Shown in pieces: positions 16,885 to 25,691 of a stretch of 64,000 bases of DNA. The notes under the pieces were generated by a model. It had not been told where the DNA came from and did no database searches. It worked only from the letters and a program-made list of their open reading frames with translations. Source of the DNA: Jejubacter calystegiae (GTDB lineage Bacteria > Pseudomonadota > Gammaproteobacteria > Enterobacterales > Enterobacteriaceae); the NCBI RefSeq assembly GCF_005671395.1, contig NZ_CP040428.1, forward strand, positions 2,728,001-2,792,000, in the 5' to 3' direction. How positions within the stretch are numbered: the stretch's first letter is position 1; each line of letters begins with the position of its first letter. The position numbers and the translations under genes were made by a program.

Positions 16885-18219
16885 ATGTCTCCAGCTTTGG
16901 CTTTGCTCTGGGTTCTGGTAGGGATTGGGTTACTGGTTATTATGAACGTGAAATATAAGGTTCATAATATCTTCGCGTTGTTAATTGCCGGATTATTTGT
17001 GGCAATAATGGAAGGGGTGCCTTTCGATAAAATCGTCTCCATGGTCCAGCAGGGGCTGGGCGGTATTATGGGGCACCTGGCGCTGATTATTATCTTCGGT
17101 GCCATTATCGGTAAATTTATGACGGAGTCGGGCGCCAGCCAGCAGATTGCCGATACGGTTATCAGGCATTGTGGCACCCGTTTTCTGGCCATTGGCCTGA
17201 TGTTTATCGGCGTTATCTTCGGTATCGCCATGTTTTATGAAGTGGCGTTCCTGATAGCCATGCCGCTGGTGCTGAATATCGCCAGTAAGGCGAATATTCC
17301 CTGGATGAAACTGGTGATCCCAACGGTTGTGGGCGCCACTATGGGCCACAGCCTGTTCCCGCCGCAGCCCGGCCCGGTGGCGCTGGTCAGCGCTTTCCAG
17401 GCTGATATCGTGCAGGTTTATCTCTATGGCGTTCTGGTGATTATTCCGGCGCTGTTCTGTGCCGGGATTCTGTTGCCTGCCTTCCTGCCCGGCATTCGCG
17501 ATATGAAGCTGAACGCGATGATCAAACCTCAGGAGGAAAAACCGGCGCACCAGTTGCCTTCGTTTGCTATCAGCATCTCGATTCCGCTGATTCCAGCCCT
17601 GCTGATGATTGCGTCGTCGCTGATTCATTCGCTGCTGGGAGCGGAGTCCGGCGTGGCGAAGTTTTTTGAGTTCCTGGGCAGCGCCGAAATCAGCATGCTG
17701 CTGGCGACCGGTGCCGCCATCTGGCTGCTGGGCATCCGTCGCGGTATGAACGCCGGTCAGGTTAACGGCTGTGTGAGCGATTCGGTGGCGAAAATCGCCA
17801 ACGTGCTGTTTGTGATCAGCGCCGGTGGCATACTGAAGCAGGTGATTATCGACTCCGGCGTGGGCGACCATATCGTCACAGTAATGAGCCACGTGAATCT
17901 GTCGCCCTTTATCATCGCATGGCTTATCACCGCCATCATTCGTATTCTGACCGGTCAGGGCGCGGTAGCGGCCATTACTTCTGCCGGGATCGTCTCCCCG
18001 ATGGTGGGCGCCTTTAACCTGAATCCAGCGCTGATGTGTCTGGCGGTGGCCTGCGGCAGCAATACCATTACCCTGATGTACGACGGCGGTTTCCTGCTGT
18101 TTAAAGAGACTTTCGGCATTTCGATGCGCGATACCTTTAAAACCTGGGGGCTGCTGGAGCTGATTAATTCGGTGGTGGGGCTGATGATGGTGTTGCTGCT
18201 GAGTCTGTTTATCTCCTGA
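16885..18219 (+). CDS. GntP-family sugar-acid/H+ symporter
   Basis: A 444-residue permease with 12 or more hydrophobic segments and GntP-family motifs: 'ATMGHSLFPPQPGPVAL' near residue 154, 'ISAGGILKQVIIDSGVG', and 'GSNTITLMYDGGFLLFKE' near the C-terminus. The family imports gluconate, fructuronate and related acids with protons. The gene lies 69 bp after uxuA with its own GGGAGG ribosome site, so a hexuronate or aldonate that yields mannonate is the likely substrate. In E. coli gntP also lies next to uxuAB. Confidence 0.9.
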   Translation: MSPALALLWVLVGIGLLVIMNVKYKVHNIFALLIAGLFVAIMEGVPFDKIVSMVQQGLGGIMGHLALIIIFGAIIGKFMTESGASQQIADTVIRHCGTRFLAIGLMFIGVIFGIAMFYEVAFLIAMPLVLNIASKANIPWMKLVIPTVVGATMGHSLFPPQPGPVALVSAFQADIVQVYLYGVLVIIPALFCAGILLPAFLPGIRDMKLNAMIKPQEEKPAHQLPSFAISISIPLIPALLMIASSLIHSLLGAESGVAKFFEFLGSAEISMLLATGAAIWLLGIRRGMNAGQVNGCVSDSVAKIANVLFVISAGGILKQVIIDSGVGDHIVTVMSHVNLSPFIIAWLITAIIRILTGQGAVAAITSAGIVSPMVGAFNLNPALMCLAVACGSNTITLMYDGGFLLFKETFGISMRDTFKTWGLLELINSVVGLMMVLLLSLFIS

Positions 18220-18261
18220 GTCAGTACCTCTGCAGTTTCGCCCTCTGATGGTTTTATAAGC

Positions 18262-18294
18262 CGGGCGGCACCTCCGCCCGATATTTGGGCGGAG
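18262..18294 (+). other. Two alternative hairpins after the GntP-family gene
   Basis: CGGGCGG/CCGCCCG (18262-18280) and CTCCGCCC/GGGCGGAG (18272-18294) share the middle CCGCCC, so only one can form at a time. There is no T-run. They separate the uxuA operon from the convergent hydrolase gene and probably stabilise or end transcripts. Confidence 0.4.
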
Positions 18295-18342
18295 ACTCAG
18301 GCGCGCCGTCGCCCGCTCTGCGCGACGGCATACCGGGATCGT

Positions 18343-19089
18343 TTATCGACAGAAGTTTGCCAGCGCATGCGCCAGCGCTTCCGGATTTTCCCATGACATA
18401 CAATGCCCACAGTCTGCGAGTATCAGCGTTGATATTCCGGAGGCTGTCAGAGTGGCAAAATCCTCATCCGGTAAAGAGTGTTCTCCAACGAGTAGCTGTT
18501 TTGCCACTGGCAGGGCAACGAAACGCTCGTACCAGTTGCTGCCTGCTATCAGACTGGCTGCACCGCGCCACACTGCCCAGGGGGCATCTACTGCCAGACT
18601 TCCAGCCCATGGGCCGGTATCCCGGGTTATCATGCTCTGCCAGATTCCGTTAACAAATTCATCTTCGCTGTGACTACAGATTTGCTGGCTGAAAAATCCT
18701 CCTCCGGGATGAAAATTGGGCTCGGAGACAACCAGCCCTGATAACCGTTCTCCGAGGTATTCGGCTGCCTCAATGCTGATGCTGCCTCCCATGCTGTGTC
18801 CATACAGGAAGCATTGTGCTAATCCCAGGTATTCCACCAGTTCCGCCACGACCCGAGCCTGATCGGAAATCGAATAGCTATAATTCTTCGGTTTTTGGCT
18901 ATACCCGCAACCGGGTAAATCGACCAGTATTGCTCTTCTACCTCTGAACATGGGGTCTGTGACAACACGTGGATATTCGTACGAAGAGGCGCATCCCAGA
19001 CCATGAATAAAAATAAGCGGTGCGCCGCTTCCCGGTAAATCCTGCCAGCGGACATCGCAGTTTGCCGTGGAGGAAAAGAAAGCGTTCAT
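18343..19089 (-). CDS. Alpha/beta hydrolase
   Basis: A 248-residue alpha/beta-hydrolase fold protein. The oxyanion region is 'LIFIHGLGCASS' (near residue 27), the nucleophile elbow is GHSMGGS (Ser near residue 96), and the catalytic His is likely in 'LADCGHCMSW' near the C-terminus. There is no signal peptide, so it is cytoplasmic. The substrate cannot be read from the sequence. It faces the end of the GntP-family gene and is oriented like eryABCD, but a 381-bp gap (19090-19470) with a small gene and a hairpin separates them. Confidence 0.85.
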   Translation of the reverse strand: MNAFFSSTANCDVRWQDLPGSGAPLIFIHGLGCASSYEYPRVVTDPMFRGRRAILVDLPGCGYSQKPKNYSYSISDQARVVAELVEYLGLAQCFLYGHSMGGSISIEAAEYLGERLSGLVVSEPNFHPGGGFFSQQICSHSEDEFVNGIWQSMITRDTGPWAGSLAVDAPWAVWRGAASLIAGSNWYERFVALPVAKQLLVGEHSLPDEDFATLTASGISTLILADCGHCMSWENPEALAHALANFCR

Positions 19090-19214
19090 TAGAACTATCC
19101 CATTCTACGTGAAGATAATGATTTGCCTGGCCAACAGTGGTTGCCATTCAGAATGCACTATTCCAAATTTATATCAATGGTGGTGCCCGTTGTGATGAGG
19201 TTGACAGGGAAAGG

Positions 19215-19250
19215 CGCCCCGGACAAAGAGTGGGTTCTTGTTTCGGGGCG
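19215..19250 (-). terminator. Hairpin downstream of the small membrane protein gene
   Basis: CGCCCCG (19215-19221) pairs with CGGGGCG (19244-19250), with partly paired flanks inside. Read on the minus strand it follows the small gene's stop codon by 5 bp and is followed by CCTTTCCC. The T-run is poor, so terminator strength is uncertain. Confidence 0.4.
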
Positions 19251-19255
19251 GGTTA

Positions 19256-19369
19256 TTAACCAAACACCAGTAAAACCAGTGAAGCTGCAGCGAATGAGAC
19301 GCTGCAAATAATAAAGGTCACCAGCGGGAGCCGGCGGTTGAGTTCCAGAATGCGCTTGCTTTGATCCAT
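19256..19369 (-). CDS. 37-residue single-span membrane protein
   Basis: A short frame with strong gene features: a GGAGGG ribosome site 4 nt before the ATG, 37 codons, and a stop followed at once by a hairpin. The protein has a basic, polar N-terminus (MDQSKRILELNRRLP) and then one hydrophobic segment of about 20 residues (VTFIICSVSFAAASLVLLVF). This is the layout of small inner-membrane proteins that sit beside a larger partner. It lies about 100 bp after eryD on the same strand. No family is recognised. Confidence 0.65.
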   Translation of the reverse strand: MDQSKRILELNRRLPLVTFIICSVSFAAASLVLLVFG

Positions 19370-19470
19370 AAGCCCTCCGTTCAGGATGTTGTTGGAACTG
19401 CTTCCTGCAGTTACAGAATATTCTGAACGTCTGGTGAAAAATTGGCCATGGCAAAACGAGCGATCCTGGA

Positions 19471-20412
19471 TTATTCCGCGTTATCTACCAGCGCCCGGGC
19501 ACTTTTCTCATCGGTAATCAGCCCGTGCAGCAGCCCGCTGTTAAGCACTGCCCGCAGAGCGCCGATCTTTCCGGGGCCGCCCGCCAGGGCGACGATGCGC
19601 TCCTTGCGTTGCAGCGACAGGGGAACGGCAAGGATGCGATCGGTCAGGGTGGTGTGCAGGATATTGCCGCGCCTGTCCACAAAATGGCCTAGGATCTCGC
19701 CTTCGCCGCCGTCCCGGGCGATGGCCAGCATATCGCGCTGCTCCAGCATGCCGGATTCCACCAGTTGGGTTGCAGGTTCAACGGTGCCGATACCTACCAG
19801 CTTATAGTCCGCTTCCGCCGCCATCCGGAATACCTCGCTGACGCCGCGCTGGGCCAGCAGCACTTCGCGGTCTTCAGCGGTATTGGCGAAGAAGGGCACC
19901 GGCATCATATAGGCCATGGCGCCGGTCTTTGCGGCGATACGGTGCATGACGTCGTGGGGATTCAGGGCGTAGTTGCGGGTCAGACAGCCCAGCAGCGAAA
20001 CCACCTGGATATCGGGCACTTCCATTCGTGGCATTTGATGCACCATCGCCGACAGCGTACGGCCATGGCCCAGCCCCAGGGTTTTCAGTTCGCCGCGCGA
20101 CAGCAGCGATTTCAGGTATTCGGCGCCGGCCATGCCGAGCGTGCGCTCCGGCAGGCCGTTTTCCCCCAGGTCCGGCGCGATGCGGCACTCCGCCAGACCG
20201 TAACGCTGGCGCAACTGGTTTTCCAGTTCAATACACTCCACGATGTCGCCATCGATAGAGACTTTTACCGCGCCTTCCGCCACCGCTCTGGCAATCATCC
20301 TGTGGGTTTTGACTGAGGGGAGTCCCAGACGTTTTGCCACCTCGGCCTGGGTCAGGCCGCCCACAAAGTGCAGCCAGGCGGCGCGCAGGACCAGTGACTC
20401 TTCCGTGCTCAT
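19471..20412 (-). CDS. eryD: SorC-family erythritol regulator EryD
   Basis: A 313-residue SorC/DeoR-type regulator. The N-terminal helix-turn-helix is 'GGLTQAEVAKRLGLPSVKTHRMIARA' (residues ~18-43). The rest is a sugar-binding domain with 'LGLGHGRTLSAMV' and 'VSLLGCLTRN'. In Brucella EryD represses the ery operon and erythritol relieves this. It is the last gene of eryABCD, 15 bp after eryC with GAGGAG before the start. The ACGAAAC repeats upstream of eryA are a candidate operator. Confidence 0.88.
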   Translation of the reverse strand: MSTEESLVLRAAWLHFVGGLTQAEVAKRLGLPSVKTHRMIARAVAEGAVKVSIDGDIVECIELENQLRQRYGLAECRIAPDLGENGLPERTLGMAGAEYLKSLLSRGELKTLGLGHGRTLSAMVHQMPRMEVPDIQVVSLLGCLTRNYALNPHDVMHRIAAKTGAMAYMMPVPFFANTAEDREVLLAQRGVSEVFRMAAEADYKLVGIGTVEPATQLVESGMLEQRDMLAIARDGGEGEILGHFVDRRGNILHTTLTDRILAVPLSLQRKERIVALAGGPGKIGALRAVLNSGLLHGLITDEKSARALVDNAE

Positions 20413-20427
20413 TGTTTCTCCTCTGCG

Positions 20428-21357
20428 TTAATTCAGGTCGTTGGCGCCGGTCTCTACCCAGGGGGCCCAGAAGGCGACGCTCTCAGCGATATCGGCAATG
20501 ACGTTGCTGTCCGCGGGTTCGCGCTCTTTAAAGCTCAGTTCAAGGCAGAGTTCGTTATCCCGGGCGCCGCCACGGGCCAGCGCATCGAGCAGCGCTTGTG
20601 GTTGGATACGGCCGTTGGCATTATAGCGGGCGGTAAAGGGTCGATGCCCGCTTTTATCCATCATACTCTGTTTGATATGGATAATGGGCGAGCAGCGCGG
20701 TACGGCTGTAGCCCAGGCGTAAGGGTCGTAATCGTCGGGGCTGCTGGAGGTGACGTCGCCGTGGTCGATATCGGCCATCATCCACATCGGAATCGCCAGC
20801 CCCGCCTCGTTAAGCCGGTTTTGCAGCGCCAGGCTTGCCGGAATGGTTTCGCCGAATTCCCGGCCGATGCTCATCGGCTCCCAGAACAGATAGCGTAGTC
20901 CGGCTGCTTTGGCGTGCTCCGCTACCTCGGCCCAGCAGTCGATGGCGCAGGTGATTTGGGCTTCGCGCCGCGCCGGGTCGTTGAAATCCTCCCAGCTAAA
21001 GATGGCGAACTGCGAGCCGACAGCGCTGCCGCCCAGCTCGGCAATCATATCGGCAAAGATTTTAAACCAGTCGATGTAGTAGCGGCGTACCGCCGGATCC
21101 GGATGGCCGAAGTGGTTCAGGCGGCCATAGGGGCCGGTCATGCCCGAGGTGATGCGCACCCCGGTGTGCGCCAGGCGCGCCCGGGTACGACGGATGAGCG
21201 CGTTAAGGGTTGAGGCAGGCCAGGAAGGATTAATAAATTCGTGCGTGAGCTGAACATCGCGTAGCCGAATCTCTCTGGCGATGCAGTCAATCAACGCTTC
21301 CGGTCTGGCGATGCGGTTAACCAACGGATTGGTATTGAGCGAGAGCGTTAGCGGCAT
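20428..21357 (-). CDS. eryC: Tetrulose-4-phosphate racemase EryC
   Basis: A 309-residue xylose-isomerase-like TIM barrel protein. Motifs visible are 'LTHEFINPSWPA', 'TSGMTGPYGRLNHFGHPD', 'FWEPMSIGREFGET', 'MWMMADIDHGDV' and 'IIHIKQS', rich in metal-binding acids and histidines. Brucella EryC interconverts L- and D-3-tetrulose-4-phosphate. The assignment rests on strong pattern similarity plus gene order between eryB and eryD. The gene starts 9 bp after eryB. Confidence 0.88.
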   Translation of the reverse strand: MPLTLSLNTNPLVNRIARPEALIDCIAREIRLRDVQLTHEFINPSWPASTLNALIRRTRARLAHTGVRITSGMTGPYGRLNHFGHPDPAVRRYYIDWFKIFADMIAELGGSAVGSQFAIFSWEDFNDPARREAQITCAIDCWAEVAEHAKAAGLRYLFWEPMSIGREFGETIPASLALQNRLNEAGLAIPMWMMADIDHGDVTSSSPDDYDPYAWATAVPRCSPIIHIKQSMMDKSGHRPFTARYNANGRIQPQALLDALARGGARDNELCLELSFKEREPADSNVIADIAESVAFWAPWVETGANDLN

Positions 21358-21366
21358 ATGGACTCC

Positions 21367-22893
21367 CTAACTGGCGGCATGCAGGCGTGATGGCGTCGCG
21401 CTTGCGGCAAACCAGTGGTTGAAACGGGTTATCTGCTGCTCATTCAGATGCAGGCGGTGCTTGGTGCGGCGCCACAGCACATCTTCGGGCTCACGGGCCC
21501 ACTCATGATCTATCAGATAACGGGCTTCGGCTTCGTAGAGACAACTGCCGAACCATTCGCCGAGATCCTCCAGCCGTTGGGCATCGCCCAGCAGTTGCTC
21601 CATGCGGGCGCCGTAGAGTCGGGCGTAGTGGCGGCGCAGGGGGGCCGGTAGCCAGGGCCAGCGCTTTTTGACCTGCCCCAGGAAGGTGGCGAAGTCGCCG
21701 TTTTCGATCTCGCCGCCGGGCAGCACGCCCTGGGCGGTCCAGTCCGGCCCCATGGCCGGAAAATAGGGGGCCAGTTGCTGCATGGCATGTTCCGCCAGCT
21801 TGCGAAAGGTGGTGATCTTACCGCCAAACACGTGCAGCAGCGGCGCCTGACCCTGAGCGTCCAGTTCGAACTCGTAGTCACGGGTGACGGCGGAAGGGTT
21901 GCCTTTACCGTCGTCGAACAGCGGCCGCACGCCGGAAAAATGAACCAGCACGTCGTCGCGCCGCAGTTCAACCTTGAAGTAGCGGTTAACCGCGTTGATC
22001 AGATAGTCGATCTCCGGCTCAATGGCGGCCACCTCTTCGGCTTTGCCCTCCCAGGGGATATCGGTGGTGCCGATCAGCGCCTTATCGCCCTCATAGGGGT
22101 TGATAAAGATGACTCGCTTGTCCGGGTTCTGAACCAGATAGGCCTGCTGACCTTCCCAGAATTTGGGAACGATAATATGGGAGCCTTTGACCAGCCGCAC
22201 CCGGCGATTAGAGCGGCTGTGGGTCACGTCATGGATGATATCCAACACCCATGGCCCGGCGGCGTTAACCAGTGCTTTGGCTTTTACCTGGCGGCGGCCA
22301 CCGCTAACGGTATCGAGCAGGGTTACTTCCCAGTGGTCGTCCCGACGCTCTGCCGCCACGCAGGCGGTGCGGGTGGCGATGGTGGCGCCGCGCTCGCTGG
22401 CGTCCAGCGCGCACAGGGCCACCAGACGGGCGTCATCCACCCAGCAGTCGGAGTATTCAAAGCCGCGCCGGTACTGATCGAGCAGCGGCTCGCCTTCCGG
22501 ATCCCGGTGCAGGTCCAGGGCGCGGGTGCCGGGCAGTTTTTTACGCCCCCCCAGGTGGTCGTAAAGAAACAACCCCAGCCGTACCAGCCATGCCGGGCGA
22601 TCCGTGGGGCTGTGGGGCAGGACAAAGCGCATCGGCCAGATAATATGGCTGGCCGAGCGCAGCAGCACTTCACGTTCGATGAGCGCTTCGCGCACCAGGC
22701 GGAATTCGTAATATTCCAGGTAACGCAGACCGCCGTGCACCAGCTTGCCGGAGCGGGATGAGGTGCCTTCGGCCAGATCGTCCTTTTCACACATCAGGAC
22801 CGACAGGCCGCGTCCCGCGGCGTCGCGCGCGATGCCCGCGCCGTTGATTCCGCCGCCGATGACCAACAGATCCAGTATCGATGACTCTTGCAT
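21367..22893 (-). CDS. eryB: Erythritol-4-phosphate dehydrogenase EryB
   Basis: A 508-residue FAD enzyme of the GlpD family. The FAD fold is at the N-terminus (GGGINGAGIARDAAGRG, near residue 13), followed by the family motif 'SSRSGKLVHGGLRYLE'. EryB oxidises L-erythritol-4-phosphate to L-3-tetrulose-4-phosphate, probably at the membrane with electrons going to quinone. A glycerol-3-phosphate dehydrogenase would look similar; eryA and eryC on either side decide the call. It starts 14 bp after eryA with AGGAGAGA. Confidence 0.88.
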   Translation of the reverse strand: MQESSILDLLVIGGGINGAGIARDAAGRGLSVLMCEKDDLAEGTSSRSGKLVHGGLRYLEYYEFRLVREALIEREVLLRSASHIIWPMRFVLPHSPTDRPAWLVRLGLFLYDHLGGRKKLPGTRALDLHRDPEGEPLLDQYRRGFEYSDCWVDDARLVALCALDASERGATIATRTACVAAERRDDHWEVTLLDTVSGGRRQVKAKALVNAAGPWVLDIIHDVTHSRSNRRVRLVKGSHIIVPKFWEGQQAYLVQNPDKRVIFINPYEGDKALIGTTDIPWEGKAEEVAAIEPEIDYLINAVNRYFKVELRRDDVLVHFSGVRPLFDDGKGNPSAVTRDYEFELDAQGQAPLLHVFGGKITTFRKLAEHAMQQLAPYFPAMGPDWTAQGVLPGGEIENGDFATFLGQVKKRWPWLPAPLRRHYARLYGARMEQLLGDAQRLEDLGEWFGSCLYEAEARYLIDHEWAREPEDVLWRRTKHRLHLNEQQITRFNHWFAASATPSRLHAAS

Positions 22894-22907
22894 TATTCTC
22901 TCCTGCG

Positions 22908-24473
22908 CTAATCCGGTTGTTGCGCGAGCTGCTGTAGCGCCGACCAGACAGGCGGCAGCAGCTCGCGGGTTTGCTGGTAGCTGACATCCAGGGTGTTGTA
23001 GCGTGCCATCAGGTCGGGGCAGGGCGGTTCCTGCTCGCCCAGTAGCGGCGTCACCCAGGTATCGACACAGCTCGCCATGGTGGGGTAAGCGCCAATGGCG
23101 ACGGCAGCCATCATGGCGGCGCCGGCAGCTCCCGCCTCTTCCCGGGCGCTGTTGCGTACCGGCGCGCCGGTACAGGCGGCGACGATGCTTCGAAGCTGGG
23201 GCGAACGGATGGCGCCCCCCGAAAGCCGGAGCTCCCGGGGCGCATCGCTGCCCATGGCCCGGTAGCAGTCCCGGGCGGCCAGCGCCATTCCCTCAATCAC
23301 CGCACGCACCAGATCGGCAAAACCGTGGGTGTAACACAGCCCAATGAAACTGGCCCTGGCGTTGGCATTAACAAAGGGGCCGCGTTCGCCGGCGATGGAG
23401 ATATAGGGGTGATACATCAGGCCGCCAGGTTGTGCGGCGGTCAGCCAGTCGTCCAGCCGCGCCACCATATCGGCGTGGTCGGCCTTGCCGCCGAACTGTT
23501 CCACCAGCGAACGGGCCATATTCAGCAGCCAGTCAAGGTTCAGGGTAGAGGCCATATTGGTCTGCACCTGGGTGACTCGCCCCGGGGAAGGGAGCGTTAT
23601 CACGTAGCCGGTGCGCTGGGGGTTCAGCCAGACCTGCCGATCGCTGACGGCGCGCATATGCACGCCGGTGGAACCAATTACCGAGCAGGCGGTGTCATCA
23701 TCGCCGGTATCCACCCCCGCGCCGAGGGCGGTCATCACCATATCGACAAACCCCAGACAGACCGGCGTGCCGGGGCGTAACCCGGTGGTGCGGGCCGCTT
23801 CTTCCGTCAGGGGATGGGGGGTCTGCGTGCCGTCCAGAATCTCTGGCAGCAGCGCGCGGCGGTGATTGAGCCCCAGCGCATCAATCACGATGTCGTCATA
23901 GCGCCGGGTGCGGTAGTTGCCGAAGGTAAAGCTGGCTTCCGACGGATCGGTGGCCCGCACGCCGGTCAGGTTCAGATAGAGCCAGTCCTTGCAGTGCAGG
24001 GCGACTTCGGCGCCATCAAGCAGTTGAGGATAGCGGCTGTCCATACAGGCGAGCTGCGCCCCCTGCTGACAGGTATTCAGGCCGGTGCCGGTCGCCTGGA
24101 AGCGGGCCAGGGCCAGTTCGTGCTGTTCGAGCTGATGCACGGTATCGGCGGCCCGGGCGTCCAGCCAGATCCAGGCATCGCCCACTGGGCGGTTATCGCG
24201 CCCCACAAGCCAGGTGCCGTCTCCCTGACCGGTGACGGAGACCGCCACGACCCGCTGGGCCAGATTGGGCAGCTCGTCGCTAAGCATACGCATGGCCTGA
24301 CAGCAGTCGTCCCAGGTTTGCTGCATATCCTGCAGGGCGGCGCCGTCGCGCTGGCGCCAGTAGCGGTTACGCACCGAGGTGCAGCTCAGTTGTTCTCCTT
24401 CCAGGCTGAAGGCCACGGCCTTAACCACCGAAGTACCGGAATCGATACCCAAAATAATGTCACGGTTGTCCAT
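22908..24473 (-). CDS. eryA: Erythritol kinase EryA
   Basis: A 521-residue FGGY-family kinase, the length of Brucella EryA. Features include the phosphate loop GIDSGTSVVKAVAF, 'SVTGQGDGTWLVG', the stretch 'LHCKDWLYLNLTGVRATDPSEASFTFGNYRTR', 'SVIGSTGVHM' and 'REEAGAAGAAMMA'. It phosphorylates erythritol to L-erythritol-4-phosphate. It is the first gene of eryABCD, with AAGGAGAG 7 nt before the ATG. The polyol is inferred from family and gene order; a related tetritol or pentitol is possible. Confidence 0.88.
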   Translation of the reverse strand: MDNRDIILGIDSGTSVVKAVAFSLEGEQLSCTSVRNRYWRQRDGAALQDMQQTWDDCCQAMRMLSDELPNLAQRVVAVSVTGQGDGTWLVGRDNRPVGDAWIWLDARAADTVHQLEQHELALARFQATGTGLNTCQQGAQLACMDSRYPQLLDGAEVALHCKDWLYLNLTGVRATDPSEASFTFGNYRTRRYDDIVIDALGLNHRRALLPEILDGTQTPHPLTEEAARTTGLRPGTPVCLGFVDMVMTALGAGVDTGDDDTACSVIGSTGVHMRAVSDRQVWLNPQRTGYVITLPSPGRVTQVQTNMASTLNLDWLLNMARSLVEQFGGKADHADMVARLDDWLTAAQPGGLMYHPYISIAGERGPFVNANARASFIGLCYTHGFADLVRAVIEGMALAARDCYRAMGSDAPRELRLSGGAIRSPQLRSIVAACTGAPVRNSAREEAGAAGAAMMAAVAIGAYPTMASCVDTWVTPLLGEQEPPCPDLMARYNTLDVSYQQTRELLPPVWSALQQLAQQPD

Positions 24474-24529
24474 GCGAACTCTCCTTCCGGTTGGTGCGCG
24501 CGGCTTGCTGCATAGTGTTGCCTCCGATT

Positions 24530-24572
24530 ACGAAACTGGCCTGACGTTTCGTTGTTAATTCCGTGTAACGAA
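24530..24572. promoter_or_regulatory. Candidate EryD operator upstream of eryA
   Basis: ACGAAAC (24530-24536) and GTTTCGT (24546-24552) form a perfect inverted pair, with a third half-site AACGAAAA near 24567-24574. They lie 57-100 bp upstream of the eryA start in the divergent ery/transporter gap. A related ACGAAAG occurs at 25022-25028 just before the DUF2291 gene. Binding by EryD is inferred. Confidence 0.45.
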
Positions 24573-24837
24573 AATGATATTTAACGGATACACCATATCT
24601 CACTGACTTAACACCATTGACGTATTTTTTTTCTTTTTAAGTAATAAATTTCATTCGGGGATTCGATGTGGATCACATTTTAGTCAACGGAAAAAGCGAG
24701 GTGAGCAGCAGGGTTGGGATCCGGAAATAGCGTTGAGCGAATGGCGGTTTTGTTTTTTAATTAATTGATTTTAATTGTTTTTTATTGGTTATCGTATCTG
24801 TTTTTTGATGTTGGTTACATTAAGCGTCGCGCCAGAA

Positions 24838-24853
24838 AGTGATGAAAATCACG
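24838..24853. promoter_or_regulatory. CRP-like site in the ery divergent control region
   Basis: AGTGATGAAAATCACG matches the TGTGA-N6-TCACA core at 8 of 10 positions. The surrounding 567-bp gap (24474-25040) is AT-rich and otherwise gene-free. It must hold promoters for both eryABCD and the transporter operon; TTGACA at 24911-24916 is a possible -35 box for the latter. Confidence 0.5.
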
Positions 24854-25040
24854 CCAGATCCTCAGAGTTAGATCCAGATCGCTCTCCGGGAAAAAAGTCT
24901 GCCATCTGCGTTGACAGACTATTATATTTCTAACATTTTCATCACATGTATTATCACACTTATAACATCCGACGTGGTTCAGATAAGAATCATGCGCCAT
25001 TCGCAGGAGCGCGGTTTGCGACGAAAGTGAGGTCGATAAC

Positions 25041-25691
25041 ATGAGTCATGCATCTGCATTTACGCCATCCGGTATCCGGCGCCATAAGGGAACGATGATT
25101 GCCTGCGTTGCCGCAGTGCTTGTGTTGGTCGGCATTGCGCTGGATACCAAAGTGGTGAAGCACGGGTCGGCGGAAGATGTTCAGGAACAGGGTTTTTCGC
25201 CTGAAAAATATGGCGCCGAAACCTTCCCTAAAATTCAGCACAGCGTAGAGCAGCGGGCGGTTAACGCGAAAATGTTGCTCAGCGCCTTAAAAGCTGACAG
25301 CCAGCAGGCGACCGAAAAGTACGGCGTCGGTACGCCGATGGCGGTCTTTCCGGTGACTTTTAGCGGCGTGGTGGGCGAAGGTAAGAAAGGAATTTATTCC
25401 GTGCAGGTGAACGATATGCCCGCTTCGTTCCAGCTTCGGCTTCAGACCGGGCCGGTAGTGACCGGCACCGATCTGCGCGATGCCACCGGGGAAATCCAGT
25501 TCGGCGACTTTAAGAACCAGATCGAGTATCAAAACGCCGGATCGGCTCTTAATCAGGCCATGAAACAGGCGGTGCTGGATAAGGTGGATGGCGAAACGCT
25601 GAGCGGAAAAACCGTCAAAGTGACCGGCGTTTTCCGGCTGCTCAATCCCGATAGCTGGCTGGTGACGCCGGTAAGGATGGAGATCCAATGA
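25041..25691 (+). CDS. DUF2291 envelope protein
   Basis: A 216-residue protein of the DUF2291 family. One hydrophobic N-terminal segment (residues ~19-36, MIACVAAVLVLVGIALD) follows a basic stretch, so it is anchored with its bulk in the periplasm. The body has the family's 'FSPEKYGAETFPKI' and 'VPFRLLNPDSW'-like end (VFRLLNPDSWLVTPVRMEIQ). DUF2291 genes are known companions of rhizobial-type polyol ABC transporters. It overlaps the ATPase gene by 4 bp and leads the operon. Its molecular role is unknown. Confidence 0.8.
   Translation: MSHASAFTPSGIRRHKGTMIACVAAVLVLVGIALDTKVVKHGSAEDVQEQGFSPEKYGAETFPKIQHSVEQRAVNAKMLLSALKADSQQATEKYGVGTPMAVFPVTFSGVVGEGKKGIYSVQVNDMPASFQLRLQTGPVVTGTDLRDATGEIQFGDFKNQIEYQNAGSALNQAMKQAVLDKVDGETLSGKTVKVTGVFRLLNPDSWLVTPVRMEIQ

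Noticed and set aside
16993-17892. A 299-codon minus-strand frame opposite the GntP-family gene
   Set aside because: It is antisense to a well-supported permease and has a His/Asn/Gln-rich composition without domains.
21775-22761. A 328-codon plus-strand frame opposite eryB
   Set aside because: It mirrors the codon structure of eryB, which has strong family motifs; its own sequence is Gln/Gly/His-rich with no family pattern.
24663-24678. TGTGGATCACA as a CRP site
   Set aside because: The two half-sites are too close (no 6-bp spacer); the site at 24838-24853 fits better.
24815-25042. A 75-codon minus-strand frame in the ery control region
   Set aside because: No ribosome site, AT-rich promoter DNA, and its start overlaps the divergent DUF2291 start codon.
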